Positions 6,406-13,699 of a DNA stretch of 13,805 nt are shown here, piece by piece (position 1 is the first letter of the stretch; every line of letters begins with the position of its first letter). The position numbers and the translations under genes are program-made. The stretch covers positions 1-13,805 of the forward strand of contig JAFZGR010000247.1 of the NCBI GenBank assembly GCA_017555325.1. The letters run 5' to 3'. Source of the stretch: Alphaproteobacteria bacterium. GTDB taxonomy: Bacteria > Pseudomonadota > Alphaproteobacteria > CAAHEQ01 > UBA3637. The notes beneath the pieces are model-generated. The model did not search any database. It was not told the origin of the DNA and saw nothing but the letters and a program-made list of their open reading frames with translations.

Positions 6406-6418
6406 TTATTCTCAATAA
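6406..6418 (-). promoter_or_regulatory. Candidate PerR operator
   Basis: A perfect 5-3-5 palindrome, TTATT-CTC-AATAA, lies at the expected transcription start of perR, 19 bases before the start codon. It resembles Fur-family boxes, which are AT-rich inverted repeats built on TNATNAT-like halves, and would give autorepression. Such AT-rich palindromes arise by chance fairly easily in this genome. Confidence 0.5.
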
Positions 6419-6422
6419 GGGG

Positions 6423-6451
6423 AGTTTAATTTATTCCGAAAGTATTGTCAA
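6423..6451 (-). promoter_or_regulatory. Predicted sigma70 promoter of perR-rubrerythrin
   Basis: Read on the minus strand, TTGACA (6451-6446) and TAAACT (6428-6423) are separated by 17 bases. The -35 box is perfect consensus. The expected start falls near 6416, within the palindrome at 6406-6418. Confidence 0.8.
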
Positions 6452-6492
6452 TAAAAATTTTAAAAAAAATTATTTTTTTTTGCAAAAAGGGA

Positions 6493-6521
6493 TTGACGAA
6501 GCATATAAATGGATGTATTTT
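6493..6521 (+). promoter_or_regulatory. Predicted promoter of the SulP transporter
   Basis: TTGACG (6493-6498) and TATTTT (6516-6521) are 17 bases apart, pointing away from the perR promoter. The implied leader is about 40 bases and ends with GAAGG before the start codon at 6569. Confidence 0.5.
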
Positions 6522-6568
6522 TCTTTACCTTAAAATTATTTATAAAATATCATTCAAAGAAGGTTGTT

Positions 6569-8275
6569 ATGAGATACGTCAGTTGGAAAGATTTATTCGC
6601 TTCCTGCAAGAAGCATTTTACCCCTAAAATTGTAGAAGTTTTGCGTAAAAAATACACATTAACGGAATTTAAGCGAGATTGCATTGCCGCATTAACTGTT
6701 TCAGTGGTTTCCATTCCGTTGGCAATGGCGTTGGCGATTGCCTCGGGTGTTTCGCCGGCACAAGGATTATATACAGCGGTTATTGCCGGTTTTTTAATTG
6801 CGTTGTTGGGTGGTTCCCGTTATCAAATCGGTGGACCGACAGGGGCTTTTGTGATTATTATTTTCGGTATCGTTAATCAATATGGTTATCCGGCATTATT
6901 AACAACAATGGTTATGGCCGGATTGATTTTGATTGTTGCCGGTATTTGTAAATTGGGAACATATATCAAATATATTCCGTATCCGGTTGTGACCGGTTTT
7001 ACAACGGGTATCGGTATCATCTTAATTTCAACTCAAATCAAAGATTTGTTTGGTTTAACGATTGAAAAAGTTCCTGCGGAATTCTTGCCGAAATGGGAAT
7101 CGTATTTTACGCATTTAACAACACTTAATTGGTATGCTGTTGCCATTACGGTTTTATCTTTGAGTTTGATTTTTATTTGTAAAAAGTTTTTTCCGAAAAG
7201 TCCCGTTTATTTAATCAGTGTTGTTGGAGCAACATTGGCCGTTGTTATTTTTAAATTACCCGTTGATACAATCGGTTCGCAATTTGGAGCTTTACCCCAT
7301 TCTTTGCCAATGCCGTCATTAGATGTTTTTAATCCGGCATTGATTGGTAAAATGTTACCTAGTGCGTTAACCATTGCTTTTTTGGCAGGTGTCGAATCCT
7401 TATTGAGTGCCAAAGTTGTGGATGGGATGAGCGGGGATAACCACAATTCAAACGTGGAACTGATTGCACAAGGTGTTGCCAATATCGGTTCAGCTTGTTT
7501 TATGGGAATTCCGGCAACAGGCGCCATTGCTCGCACGGCAACCAATTTTAAAGCAAAAGCTTATTCCCCGATGTCGGGTATTATGCAATCGGTCTTTTTA
7601 TTGATATTTATGGCGGTGTTGGCCGGTGTTGCACAATATATTCCTCTTGCTTGCTTAGCGGTTGTGTTGATTTTAATCGGATGGAATATGTTGGGATTAG
7701 ATAAAATTTATAAATTACTCGGCGCTCAATCCGGAGACAGAAACACATTGATTGTCACATTATTATTAACGGTTTTTGTTGATTTAAATACGGCTATTTC
7801 CGTTGGATTTGTAATGGCTGCTGTTATCTTTATGCATCGGATGAGCCATGAAATTGTAATTGAAACGGAAGAAAAAATGTCCGAAGAAATTTTCGGTGGG
7901 GAAAGTTTACCCGAGCATTTAACGGAAAAAGGGGTTATTGCTTTACGTGTTTCCGGTCCGTTGTTTTTTGGTGGAGTGAATGAAATTTCAAATTTCTTTA
8001 ATCATTTGCGTGTGACACCGAAAGTACTTATTTTGCGTATGGGACAAGTACCGCTTGTTGATGCCAGTGGAGCAAATTTAATTGTTGAATTTATTCATAA
8101 ACTTGAAAAAAATGATACAAAAGTTATTTTGTGTAATGTAAAAAAACAACCACGGCGGATTTTACATAATACGTTTTTAAGAGATAAATTAAATTGGAAA
8201 ACAATTTCTATTGCCAGTAATTATCAAAATGCCGTAAAAATGGCAAAACGATATTTGCATAAATTATCCGATTAA
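6569..8275 (+). CDS. SulP family anion transporter with STAS domain
   Basis: I start at ATG 6569 (568 residues), preceded by GAAGG; an in-frame ATG at 6509 would add 20 residues but overlaps the promoter and lacks a ribosome site. The N-terminal 430 residues are a SulP membrane domain with 10 or more helices and the family blocks SVVSIPLAMALAIASGVSPA, QGLYTAVIAGF and SRYQIGGPTGAF. The C-terminal cytoplasmic STAS domain (about 455-560) resembles anti-sigma-factor antagonists, with DASGAN at Asp498-Ser500 where such domains can be phosphorylated. Members carry sulfate, bicarbonate or dicarboxylates by proton or sodium coupling or exchange; the sequence does not say which. No sulfate-assimilation or carbonic anhydrase gene is adjacent. 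It is divergent from perR but has its own promoter and a terminator. Confidence 0.93.
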   Translation: MRYVSWKDLFASCKKHFTPKIVEVLRKKYTLTEFKRDCIAALTVSVVSIPLAMALAIASGVSPAQGLYTAVIAGFLIALLGGSRYQIGGPTGAFVIIIFGIVNQYGYPALLTTMVMAGLILIVAGICKLGTYIKYIPYPVVTGFTTGIGIILISTQIKDLFGLTIEKVPAEFLPKWESYFTHLTTLNWYAVAITVLSLSLIFICKKFFPKSPVYLISVVGATLAVVIFKLPVDTIGSQFGALPHSLPMPSLDVFNPALIGKMLPSALTIAFLAGVESLLSAKVVDGMSGDNHNSNVELIAQGVANIGSACFMGIPATGAIARTATNFKAKAYSPMSGIMQSVFLLIFMAVLAGVAQYIPLACLAVVLILIGWNMLGLDKIYKLLGAQSGDRNTLIVTLLLTVFVDLNTAISVGFVMAAVIFMHRMSHEIVIETEEKMSEEIFGGESLPEHLTEKGVIALRVSGPLFFGGVNEISNFFNHLRVTPKVLILRMGQVPLVDASGANLIVEFIHKLEKNDTKVILCNVKKQPRRILHNTFLRDKLNWKTISIASNYQNAVKMAKRYLHKLSD

Positions 8276-8290
8276 TATGCTTACTATTTG

Positions 8291-8322
8291 AAAAATAGAG
8301 CGTTGTCATACGCTCTTTTTTT
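8291..8322 (+). terminator. Rho-independent terminator of the SulP gene
   Basis: AGAGCG (8297-8302) pairs with CGCTCT (8311-8316) around an 8-base loop, preceded by five A residues and followed by a run of T residues to 8322. It starts 15 bases after the SulP stop codon. Confidence 0.85.
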
Positions 8323-8324
8323 CA

Positions 8325-8353
8325 TTGACAGTTAAAAGACATTGTTATATGAT
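8325..8353 (+). promoter_or_regulatory. Near-consensus sigma70 promoter of the glycosyltransferase gene
   Basis: TTGACA (8325-8330) and TATGAT (8348-8353), spacing 17, begin only two bases after the preceding T-run. The implied leader is about 100 bases, longer than usual here; I see no recognised riboswitch in it. Confidence 0.85.
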
Positions 8354-8461
8354 AAACAAAATCGGGAAAACTCTTGAATTTAAATTTAAAAGTTTCTAAA
8401 TAAGGTTCAGTTATCTCTTTGTGTCAGAGGAAAAAAGTATTTTTGATTTAAAGGAAAACAA

Positions 8462-9451
8462 ATGCCGTTTGTATCAATTATTATTCCCGTTTATAATGTG
8501 GCCTCATTTTTGTCGGATTGTTTAGATAGTGTTCTTAATCAAACATTTTCAGATTTTGAAGTGTTGTGTGTTGATGATGGTTCTACCGATAAAAGTATTG
8601 ATATTTTGAATCAATATGCACAAAAAGATTCTCGGATTCGTATTTTAACGCAAAAGAATAAAGGTTGTTCTGTTGCTCGTAATAGTGCATTGGCTGTAGC
8701 ACAAGGTAGGTATATTGCATTTTTGGATAGTGATGATGTGTATCATCCGCAGTTTTTATCGGTGTTGACTCATGTTGCACAAGAAGAAAATGTACCGCTT
8801 GTGTGGTGTGATTTTCAGGAAATTCAACAAGAACAAAAGGATTTAAAAACAGAAAATCATTCCAATCCGATTCGGCGAGTTGTTTATACGGATGTTTTTG
8901 ATTCCTTTATCCATGCCAAATTATCGGCAGGTGTGACAGTTTGGAATAAGCTGTATCGACGGGATATTTTGGATGGAATTGAATTTCCGATAAATATTAA
9001 CATTATGGAAGACAGAATTTTTTGTGTAAAAGTGATGTATCATTGTCAAATGGCGGCTTATGTTCCATTGAGTTTAATTTACATTCGTCAACGGATGGGG
9101 TCATTAACTCGATCGGAAATAACGCATAAAAAAGTGGATGACCATTTAAAGTGCGTTGAGCTGATGTCTTTATTTTTTGAAAATAAACCACTAAAACAAA
9201 AAACACGTTGGGAAATACAGAAAAAAGGGACAACAATTTGTTTAAAAACCTGTTTACATTTGGCAAAACAAATGGATAAATCGGCCTGTTTGGAAAGTTG
9301 GGAAAAGTATCATCCAATTTTACAATCATTACGGGAAAAAGGGATATATGTTCCGAAACGGATGAGTTTGTTTAATCAGATAAAGTCATTTTTGTTTCTT
9401 AATCGGTATTTTCGGATTTTGATGTTTTTTGCCGGTAAGAATGAGAATTAA
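8462..9451 (+). CDS. Family 2 (GT-A) glycosyltransferase
   Basis: A 329-residue cytosolic or membrane-peripheral glycosyltransferase starting after AAAGGA. The N-terminal GT-A domain is clear: FVSIIIPVYNV (3-13), the nucleotide-sugar-binding VDDGSTDKS (37-45), the NKGCSVARN segment (66-74) and the metal-binding D-S-D (89-91) in AFLDSDD. MEDRIF (182-187) fits the E/D-D general-base position of this family. No transmembrane helix is obvious; the C-terminal 60 residues are basic and aromatic and might touch the membrane. Such enzymes use UDP- or GDP-sugars to build surface polysaccharide or LPS side chains. It stands alone with its own promoter, not in a polysaccharide cluster, so the acceptor cannot be told. 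UppS-derived carrier lipid is a possible but unproven link. Confidence 0.92.
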   Translation: MPFVSIIIPVYNVASFLSDCLDSVLNQTFSDFEVLCVDDGSTDKSIDILNQYAQKDSRIRILTQKNKGCSVARNSALAVAQGRYIAFLDSDDVYHPQFLSVLTHVAQEENVPLVWCDFQEIQQEQKDLKTENHSNPIRRVVYTDVFDSFIHAKLSAGVTVWNKLYRRDILDGIEFPININIMEDRIFCVKVMYHCQMAAYVPLSLIYIRQRMGSLTRSEITHKKVDDHLKCVELMSLFFENKPLKQKTRWEIQKKGTTICLKTCLHLAKQMDKSACLESWEKYHPILQSLREKGIYVPKRMSLFNQIKSFLFLNRYFRILMFFAGKNEN

Positions 9452-9494
9452 TTTTTAATAAGTTGCTTATATTGTGTTGTTTTTTTGTCGGTAT

Positions 9495-9523
9495 TTGACG
9501 GAAAGATATTTTTGTGATATACT
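9495..9523 (+). promoter_or_regulatory. Predicted sigma70 promoter of nadK
   Basis: TTGACG (9495-9500) and TATACT (9518-9523), spacing 17. The expected start near 9530 leaves a leader of roughly 13 bases bearing the strong site AAGGAG (9532-9537). Confidence 0.8.
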
Positions 9524-9542
9524 TTTCCGATAAGGAGTTTTT

Positions 9543-10433
9543 ATGGAAACAGCGGAAACAATCGGTATAATTGTCAGTCCCAATCCCAAGGCTTGTGTTT
9601 TAACAGCGGAATTGTTGTCTGTTATAAACGGACAGATTATTGATGTGCCGTTTCAAAATAGTTATGTTTCAACTTCACATTTGGCGCAATATGGGCACAT
9701 AAATCAGTTTGTTGCTGTTGGTGGAGATGGGGCGTGTTTGCGAGCGTTACGGATAGCTTATGAAATCGGAAAACTTTCTTTGTGCAAAAAAACACCGGTT
9801 GTATATGGGTTAAATTGTGGACACATTGGCGCATTATCTAATCAAATTGGGTGTATTGCCGATATCCCGAAACGTTTGAAAAATGCTGTACATCAGATAA
9901 TTAATCCGTTGGAAGTGACAAGTTCTTTTCGGGGTAAAATATCTCATTATACATTTTTTAATGAGGTGATATTGAAACCGTTTGCCAATTTAACTCGATT
10001 AAAAATTAACTGGCAGGATAAAGAACAATGTCATAAAGAAATAAGGGGCGGATTAATGATTGCCACAAAATTAGGTGAACAGGCTGTTAACGCTTGTAAT
10101 TATACCGGACCAGAAGATATTTTGCCGATACCGGATGAATCTTCTTGGCGGATGAGTACTGTACAGGCAATGTCAAATGACTTAACGTGTGATAAGGCCT
10201 TTCAAACCATTGTTCCAAGCGAAAGTACCGTTTCAGTTGAAGTTGTTAATCCGTATCAAGATCGGAATGCTTATCTTGTTGGGGATAGTTATTATCATGA
10301 AACCGAATCAGTTTTAACGGATGAAACCGAACAACAGATTGGGGCAAATGCCGGTGTTTTGTTTGTTGAAAAAGTTCTTGTTTCCTCGGCTCGACAACTC
10401 GTATTGCTAGCAAAAGACAGACAACGGTCATAA
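9543..10433 (+). CDS. nadK: NAD kinase family protein, diverged
   Basis: NAD kinases phosphorylate NAD to NADP in the cytosol. This 296-residue protein starts after AAGGAG. Family features are VAVGGDGACLRALR with the GGDG motif at 60-63 (catalytic Asp62), YGLNCGHIGALSN (the G-[LM]-N-x-G-x-[VIL]-G block as in alphaproteobacterial enzymes) and FNEV with Asn140-Glu141. The following substrate loop, normally DG-x-[IL]-[VI]-[AS]-TP-[TAS]-GSTAYN, reads GGLMIATKLGEQAVN (169-183): the Asp, the Pro, the Ser-Thr pair and the Tyr are replaced, while T175, G178, A181 and N183 remain. The family call is sound; whether it is fully active or has altered specificity is not clear. It is monocistronic, and I see no convincing terminator in the 104 bases before the convergent sufE. 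Confidence 0.85.
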   Translation: METAETIGIIVSPNPKACVLTAELLSVINGQIIDVPFQNSYVSTSHLAQYGHINQFVAVGGDGACLRALRIAYEIGKLSLCKKTPVVYGLNCGHIGALSNQIGCIADIPKRLKNAVHQIINPLEVTSSFRGKISHYTFFNEVILKPFANLTRLKINWQDKEQCHKEIRGGLMIATKLGEQAVNACNYTGPEDILPIPDESSWRMSTVQAMSNDLTCDKAFQTIVPSESTVSVEVVNPYQDRNAYLVGDSYYHETESVLTDETEQQIGANAGVLFVEKVLVSSARQLVLLAKDRQRS

Positions 10434-10537
10434 ATTTTATCAGCCGTTAAATTATGTTTTCGGATAAGAAAATTTTGTTTTCGTGTCAAGAAACACTATG
10501 CGAAAGAGTTTTTTTGTGTATCAATGAACAAAATATT

Positions 10538-10945
10538 TTACTGAATTGGCAAATTATCAGTTAATGACCGAATTCGTTCAATCATGGCATAAAAACCGTT
10601 TCGACGGGTTGGAGATAAATTTTCAGCCAATCCGAGTTGAATGAATAATTGTTCAATATTGATTTCCCGAATTTCTTCGGCTGTTTTGTCATTGATTAAA
10701 ATGAGCAAAACAGCTTCTAATCCCCGTACGATATGGGCATCACTGGTTGCATTAAAGTGGTGTTTTCCGTTTTGAACAGTGTGTATAAACCATACTTGAG
10801 ACATACAGCCTTCTACTTTGTTTTGGGGTGTTTTTTCATTTTCCGGAAATGGTTCCATCAAATCACCTAATTCAATTAAATAGCGGTATTTATCTTCCCA
10901 ATCGGTCAGATAAGAAAAATTATCAATCAGTTCTTCGGTATCCAT
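10538..10945 (-). CDS. sufE: SufE family sulfur acceptor
   Basis: A 135-residue protein of typical SufE length. SufE takes persulfide sulfur from the cysteine desulfurase SufS and passes it to the SufBCD scaffold for iron-sulfur cluster assembly in the cytosol. The active-site block NKVEGCMSQVW places the acceptor Cys at residue 47, and the surrounding WEDKYRYLIELG, ARGLEAVLL-like (VRGLEAVLLIL) and LSPTRRNGFYAMI segments are characteristic of the family. It begins 22 bases after a small membrane-protein gene and is probably co-transcribed with it. The ribosome site is weak (GAGAAA). No other suf gene is in the window, so sufE is separated from the rest of the pathway. The related CsdE is a less likely alternative name. 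Confidence 0.93.
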   Translation of the reverse strand: MDTEELIDNFSYLTDWEDKYRYLIELGDLMEPFPENEKTPQNKVEGCMSQVWFIHTVQNGKHHFNATSDAHIVRGLEAVLLILINDKTAEEIREINIEQLFIQLGLAENLSPTRRNGFYAMIERIRSLTDNLPIQ

Positions 10946-10967
10946 ATATTTCTCGTTTCAATGATGT

Positions 10968-11186
10968 TTAATCCCGTTCTGCGTTTTCGGGAGATTGATT
11001 TTCCATTTCTTCTTCCGGTACAAATTCCGGTTCGAGCTGTATATCCTCAATAATTTCCGGAATTTGTTCTTGTGTTGTCGGCTGGTTTCGCTGTATCGCT
11101 TGGGTGGGTTCCTGTTTTTTGTGTGTACAAATTAACAGAATAACTCCCAAACAAAAAACAAATATAATGCCGATTGTTTTTTTCAT
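10968..11186 (-). CDS. Small single-pass membrane protein with acidic, proline-rich tail
   Basis: A 72-residue protein starting at the ATG at 11186, chosen because AAGGGGA precedes it; an in-frame codon 75 bases upstream lies before the promoter. Residues 2-3 are Lys, residues 5-20 form one hydrophobic helix (IGIIFVFCLGVILLIC), and the remainder is hydrophilic with many Glu, Gln and Pro, ending in an acidic stretch (EFVPEEEMENQ). Cys20 sits where a lipobox cysteine might, but the preceding residue is Ile rather than Gly/Ala/Ser, so lipidation is doubtful. I do not recognise the family. It is the first gene of a likely two-gene unit with sufE; a shared role is not implied by anything in the sequence. 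Confidence 0.65.
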   Translation of the reverse strand: MKKTIGIIFVFCLGVILLICTHKKQEPTQAIQRNQPTTQEQIPEIIEDIQLEPEFVPEEEMENQSPENAERD

Positions 11187-11216
11187 GTTTTTCCCCTTTT
11201 TTGCTTGCGACTTTTT

Positions 11217-11246
11217 ACTATATTCACGAAATAAAATTAAAATCAA
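11217..11246 (-). promoter_or_regulatory. Predicted promoter of the small membrane protein-sufE unit
   Basis: On the minus strand TTGATT (11246-11241) and TATAGT (11222-11217) are 18 bases apart, about 30 bases before the start codon at 11186. It lies back to back with the birA promoter. Confidence 0.65.
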
Positions 11247-11254
11247 GGTTTTTC

Positions 11255-11283
11255 TTTTCATTTTAAAAAAAATGTGATAAAGT
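11255..11283 (+). promoter_or_regulatory. Predicted promoter of birA-RNase J
   Basis: TTTTCA (11255-11260) and TAAAGT (11278-11283), spacing 17. The expected start would be at or within a few bases of the birA ATG at 11293, and no Shine-Dalgarno is visible, which suggests a leaderless mRNA. The 9-base word GATAAAGTA at the -10 box recurs at 11301-11309 inside the gene, possibly by chance. Confidence 0.5.
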
Positions 11284-11292
11284 ACCGTTCAA

Positions 11293-11964
11293 ATGAATTG
11301 GATAAAGTATTATTTAACGGAAACGGACAGTACAAACACTGTTGCTATGGCTTATTCGGTCGGATCTGTTGTTGTTGCCGAACGGCAAACAAATGGGCGG
11401 GGACGAAATGGTCGTGTTTGGCACAGTTTGGATGGTAATTTGTTTTTAAGTGTCGTCTTGCCGATGTGTGGATATCAGACGCCACTCTTGTCTTTTGTTG
11501 CAGGTGTCTCTTTGCAAGAAGCATTGGCAGAATTTTCTGTTCGGTTAAAATGGCCGAATGATGTATTATTAAACGGGGCAAAAGTTGCTGGTATTTTATT
11601 GGAAGTTCAATCGGATAAAGTTATTGCCGGATTTGGAGTGAATGTTTGTCAATGCCCCACGGGAGATGAGTTGATGTATCCGGCAACTTCTTTAAACGGA
11701 CGGATAAGTTTGACGGATTTAACGGATAGATTATTAAATGCATTGTCTGAAAATTTAGAGTTATTTGAAACAAAAGGTTTTGAGCCGATTCGGCAAAAAT
11801 GGCTTAAAACAGCAGTTGGTTTGCAAAAGGAAATTACGGTTCGTTTACCACATAAAACGGTATTCGGAGTTTTTGAAGCGTTAACGCCACAGGGGGCGAT
11901 TTCCCTGAAACAAAGTGATGGCACATATCAAACGATTGTTGCCGGAGATATATTTATTAAGTAA
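11293..11964 (+). CDS. birA: Biotin--protein ligase, catalytic domain only
   Basis: A 223-residue class I biotin-protein ligase. It activates biotin with ATP and attaches it to a lysine of biotin carboxyl carrier proteins such as AccB in the cytosol. The family motifs are TETDSTNT (9-16), the biotinyl-AMP-binding GRGRNGRVW (35-43), KWPNDV (86-91) and AGILLE (99-104). The protein begins directly with the catalytic domain, lacking the N-terminal DNA-binding helix-turn-helix of E. coli BirA, so it should not act as a biotin repressor. A short C-terminal domain (about 178-223) follows. No ribosome site precedes the ATG. The RNase J gene starts 10 bases after its stop, a gene order familiar from alphaproteobacteria, where birA commonly follows the nuo operon. 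Confidence 0.94.
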   Translation: MNWIKYYLTETDSTNTVAMAYSVGSVVVAERQTNGRGRNGRVWHSLDGNLFLSVVLPMCGYQTPLLSFVAGVSLQEALAEFSVRLKWPNDVLLNGAKVAGILLEVQSDKVIAGFGVNVCQCPTGDELMYPATSLNGRISLTDLTDRLLNALSENLELFETKGFEPIRQKWLKTAVGLQKEITVRLPHKTVFGVFEALTPQGAISLKQSDGTYQTIVAGDIFIK

Positions 11965-11974
11965 AGGAAATAAA

Positions 11975-13645
11975 ATGGAAAATACGGAAATTATCATTCC
12001 AAAAGATAAATTTGTGTTTGTTCCGCTAGGTGGAGCAACAGGTATTGGGATGAACTTTTTTTTATATGGATATAAAGGAAAATGGCTGATTGTTGATTGT
12101 GGCGTTGGTTTTCCGGGGGATGGATTACCGGGGGTTGATGTTTTGTTGCCGGATGCTTCTTTTTTGGATGATAAGAAAGCCGATATTGTCGGGTTGGTTT
12201 TAACGCATGGACACGAAGATCATATCGGCGCAGTCGGTTATTTGTGGCGTCAATTACAATGTCCGATTTATGCAACACCATTTACGGCAGAGTTGGTTGA
12301 ATCAAAATTGGATGAAAATGGTTTATTGGGTCGGGCAGAATTAAATGTTGTTGAACAAGGCTCATTTTTGGATTTATCTCCGTTTGAAATTGAATTTATC
12401 AGTATGAGCCATTCCATTCCGGAAGCGAATGCTTTGGCAATCCGTACAAAAGAAGGGGTTGTTGTTCACACAGGGGACTGGAAACCGGAGGCAGACCCGA
12501 TTTTAAAACAGGAAATGGACAGAGAAGCCTTAAAAGAGTTGGGAAAAGAAGGTGTATTAGCCTTGGTGTGTGATTCAACCAATGTTTTTGGAAGTAAAGA
12601 AGACGCAACAGAATTGGATGTTCAAAAATCATTGATTGAATTGGTTGGTTCTTATAACGGACGGCAGGTTGCCATTGGGTGTTTTGCTTCTAATGTCAGT
12701 CGGATTGAAAGCATTTATCGGGCAGCAGTTGCTAATAATCGGGAAGTGTGTTTAATGGGACGCAGTTTGTGGCGAATTGATGCAGCTGCACGAGCAACCG
12801 GTTATTTTAAAGATATTCCGTCGTTTTTATCTGAACAGGAAGCACTGGAACGGGAAATTGGCAGTGTTTTATATATTTGTACAGGTAGTCAAGGCGAACC
12901 ATATTCGGCATTAAGTTCATTATCGGCTTTAACTCCGCAAAAAAATAGTGTGTTTTTTGGCCCTGATGATGTTGTGATTTTTTCATCTCGTATTATTCCT
13001 GGAAACGAAAAAGCCATTGAACTGTTGCAAAAACGGTTTAAAGCAAAAGGCGTTGAAATTATTACAAACAGAGATGCATTGGTTCATGTTTCCGGTCATT
13101 ATGCCGGTTCGGAACTTCGGGAAATTTATCGCTTAACAAAGCCGAAAATTGCATTACCTGTTCACGGAGAGGCGCAAGAATTAAACGAACATGCCGATTT
13201 GGCAAAAGAATGGGGAGCTCCGTTTGCTTTTGCATTAGAGGATGGTGAAGTGTTGACATTAGATGAGACCCCCCAGATATTGGGTGAAGTTCCTGCCGGT
13301 ATATTAGCGGTTGACGGTAAGAAAATTTTGCCGTTAGGTGCAGAAGTGATTCGTAAGCGTCGGAAAATGATTGAAGACGGAACATTTGTTATTACGGCAG
13401 TTTTAAATAATGCCGGTGATATATTGGGTGATATGCGTTTTTCAACATTCGGATTGTTGGAAGCTGGTGGGGAAGATGAGCTGATTTTAAAAGATAAAAT
13501 CAAAGAACGAATTGCATCTTTAAATGAAACCGCTCGACAACAGGATGTATCGGTTGAAAATGAAATTCGATCAGCTATTCGGCAATTTTTAAAAGAATTT
13601 TATGGAAAAAAACCGTTGGTTGAAGTGCATTTAATGCGTATTTAA
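11975..13645 (+). CDS. rnj: Ribonuclease J
   Basis: A 556-residue RNase J, a metallo-beta-lactamase/beta-CASP nuclease with 5'-3' exonuclease and endonuclease activity in RNA maturation and decay. The start at 11975 is fixed by AAAGGA just before it. Visible zinc-binding residues are the HGHEDH motif (78-83), His146, Asp168 in HTGD, and His397 in LPVHGE. The beta-CASP domain includes SDSTN-like (CDSTNVFGS) and IGCFASNVSRI segments and ends with HVSGH (371-375), which helps hold the RNA 5' phosphate. The C-terminal domain (about 450-556), which drives dimerisation in homologues, is complete. It is co-transcribed with birA. Alphaproteobacteria often have RNase J alongside RNase E, unlike enteric bacteria. 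Identification is secure. Confidence 0.95.
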   Translation: MENTEIIIPKDKFVFVPLGGATGIGMNFFLYGYKGKWLIVDCGVGFPGDGLPGVDVLLPDASFLDDKKADIVGLVLTHGHEDHIGAVGYLWRQLQCPIYATPFTAELVESKLDENGLLGRAELNVVEQGSFLDLSPFEIEFISMSHSIPEANALAIRTKEGVVVHTGDWKPEADPILKQEMDREALKELGKEGVLALVCDSTNVFGSKEDATELDVQKSLIELVGSYNGRQVAIGCFASNVSRIESIYRAAVANNREVCLMGRSLWRIDAAARATGYFKDIPSFLSEQEALEREIGSVLYICTGSQGEPYSALSSLSALTPQKNSVFFGPDDVVIFSSRIIPGNEKAIELLQKRFKAKGVEIITNRDALVHVSGHYAGSELREIYRLTKPKIALPVHGEAQELNEHADLAKEWGAPFAFALEDGEVLTLDETPQILGEVPAGILAVDGKKILPLGAEVIRKRRKMIEDGTFVITAVLNNAGDILGDMRFSTFGLLEAGGEDELILKDKIKERIASLNETARQQDVSVENEIRSAIRQFLKEFYGKKPLVEVHLMRI

Positions 13646-13662
13646 TTACAGGAATGCTGTTT

Positions 13663-13699
13663 TATGACCGGTCGTTTGTATAAAAAACGGCCGGTTATA
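13663..13699 (+). terminator. GC-rich hairpin after RNase J, no T-run
   Basis: ACCGGTCGTTT (13667-13677) pairs with AAACGGCCGGT (13685-13695), one G-U pair, and the stem extends outward through AT pairs to 13663 and 13699; the loop is seven bases. It begins 18 bases after the RNase J stop. No T-run follows on either strand, so it may be a 3'-end stabiliser or a weak terminator. The last 100 bases of the window hold no recognisable gene; a tandem 9-base repeat (TGATATAAG, TGATATAAA) lies at 13782-13799. Confidence 0.55.

Noticed and set aside
6509..6568. 20-codon N-terminal extension of the SulP transporter
   Set aside because: It overlaps the predicted -10 region, has no ribosome site, and the GAAGG-preceded ATG at 6569 is better placed.
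7207..7545. 112-codon minus-strand frame inside the SulP gene
   Set aside because: It is a shadow of the transporter coding sequence in the opposite strand, with no ribosome site or family resemblance.
9458..9486. Terminator after the glycosyltransferase gene (ATAAG-TTG-CTTAT and a later T-run)
   Set aside because: The stem is only five AU-rich pairs and is separated from the T-run by eight bases; too weak to list.
11127..11186. Lipoprotein signal in the small membrane protein
   Set aside because: The candidate cysteine (residue 20) is preceded by Leu-Leu-Ile, lacking the small residue at -1 needed for a lipobox.
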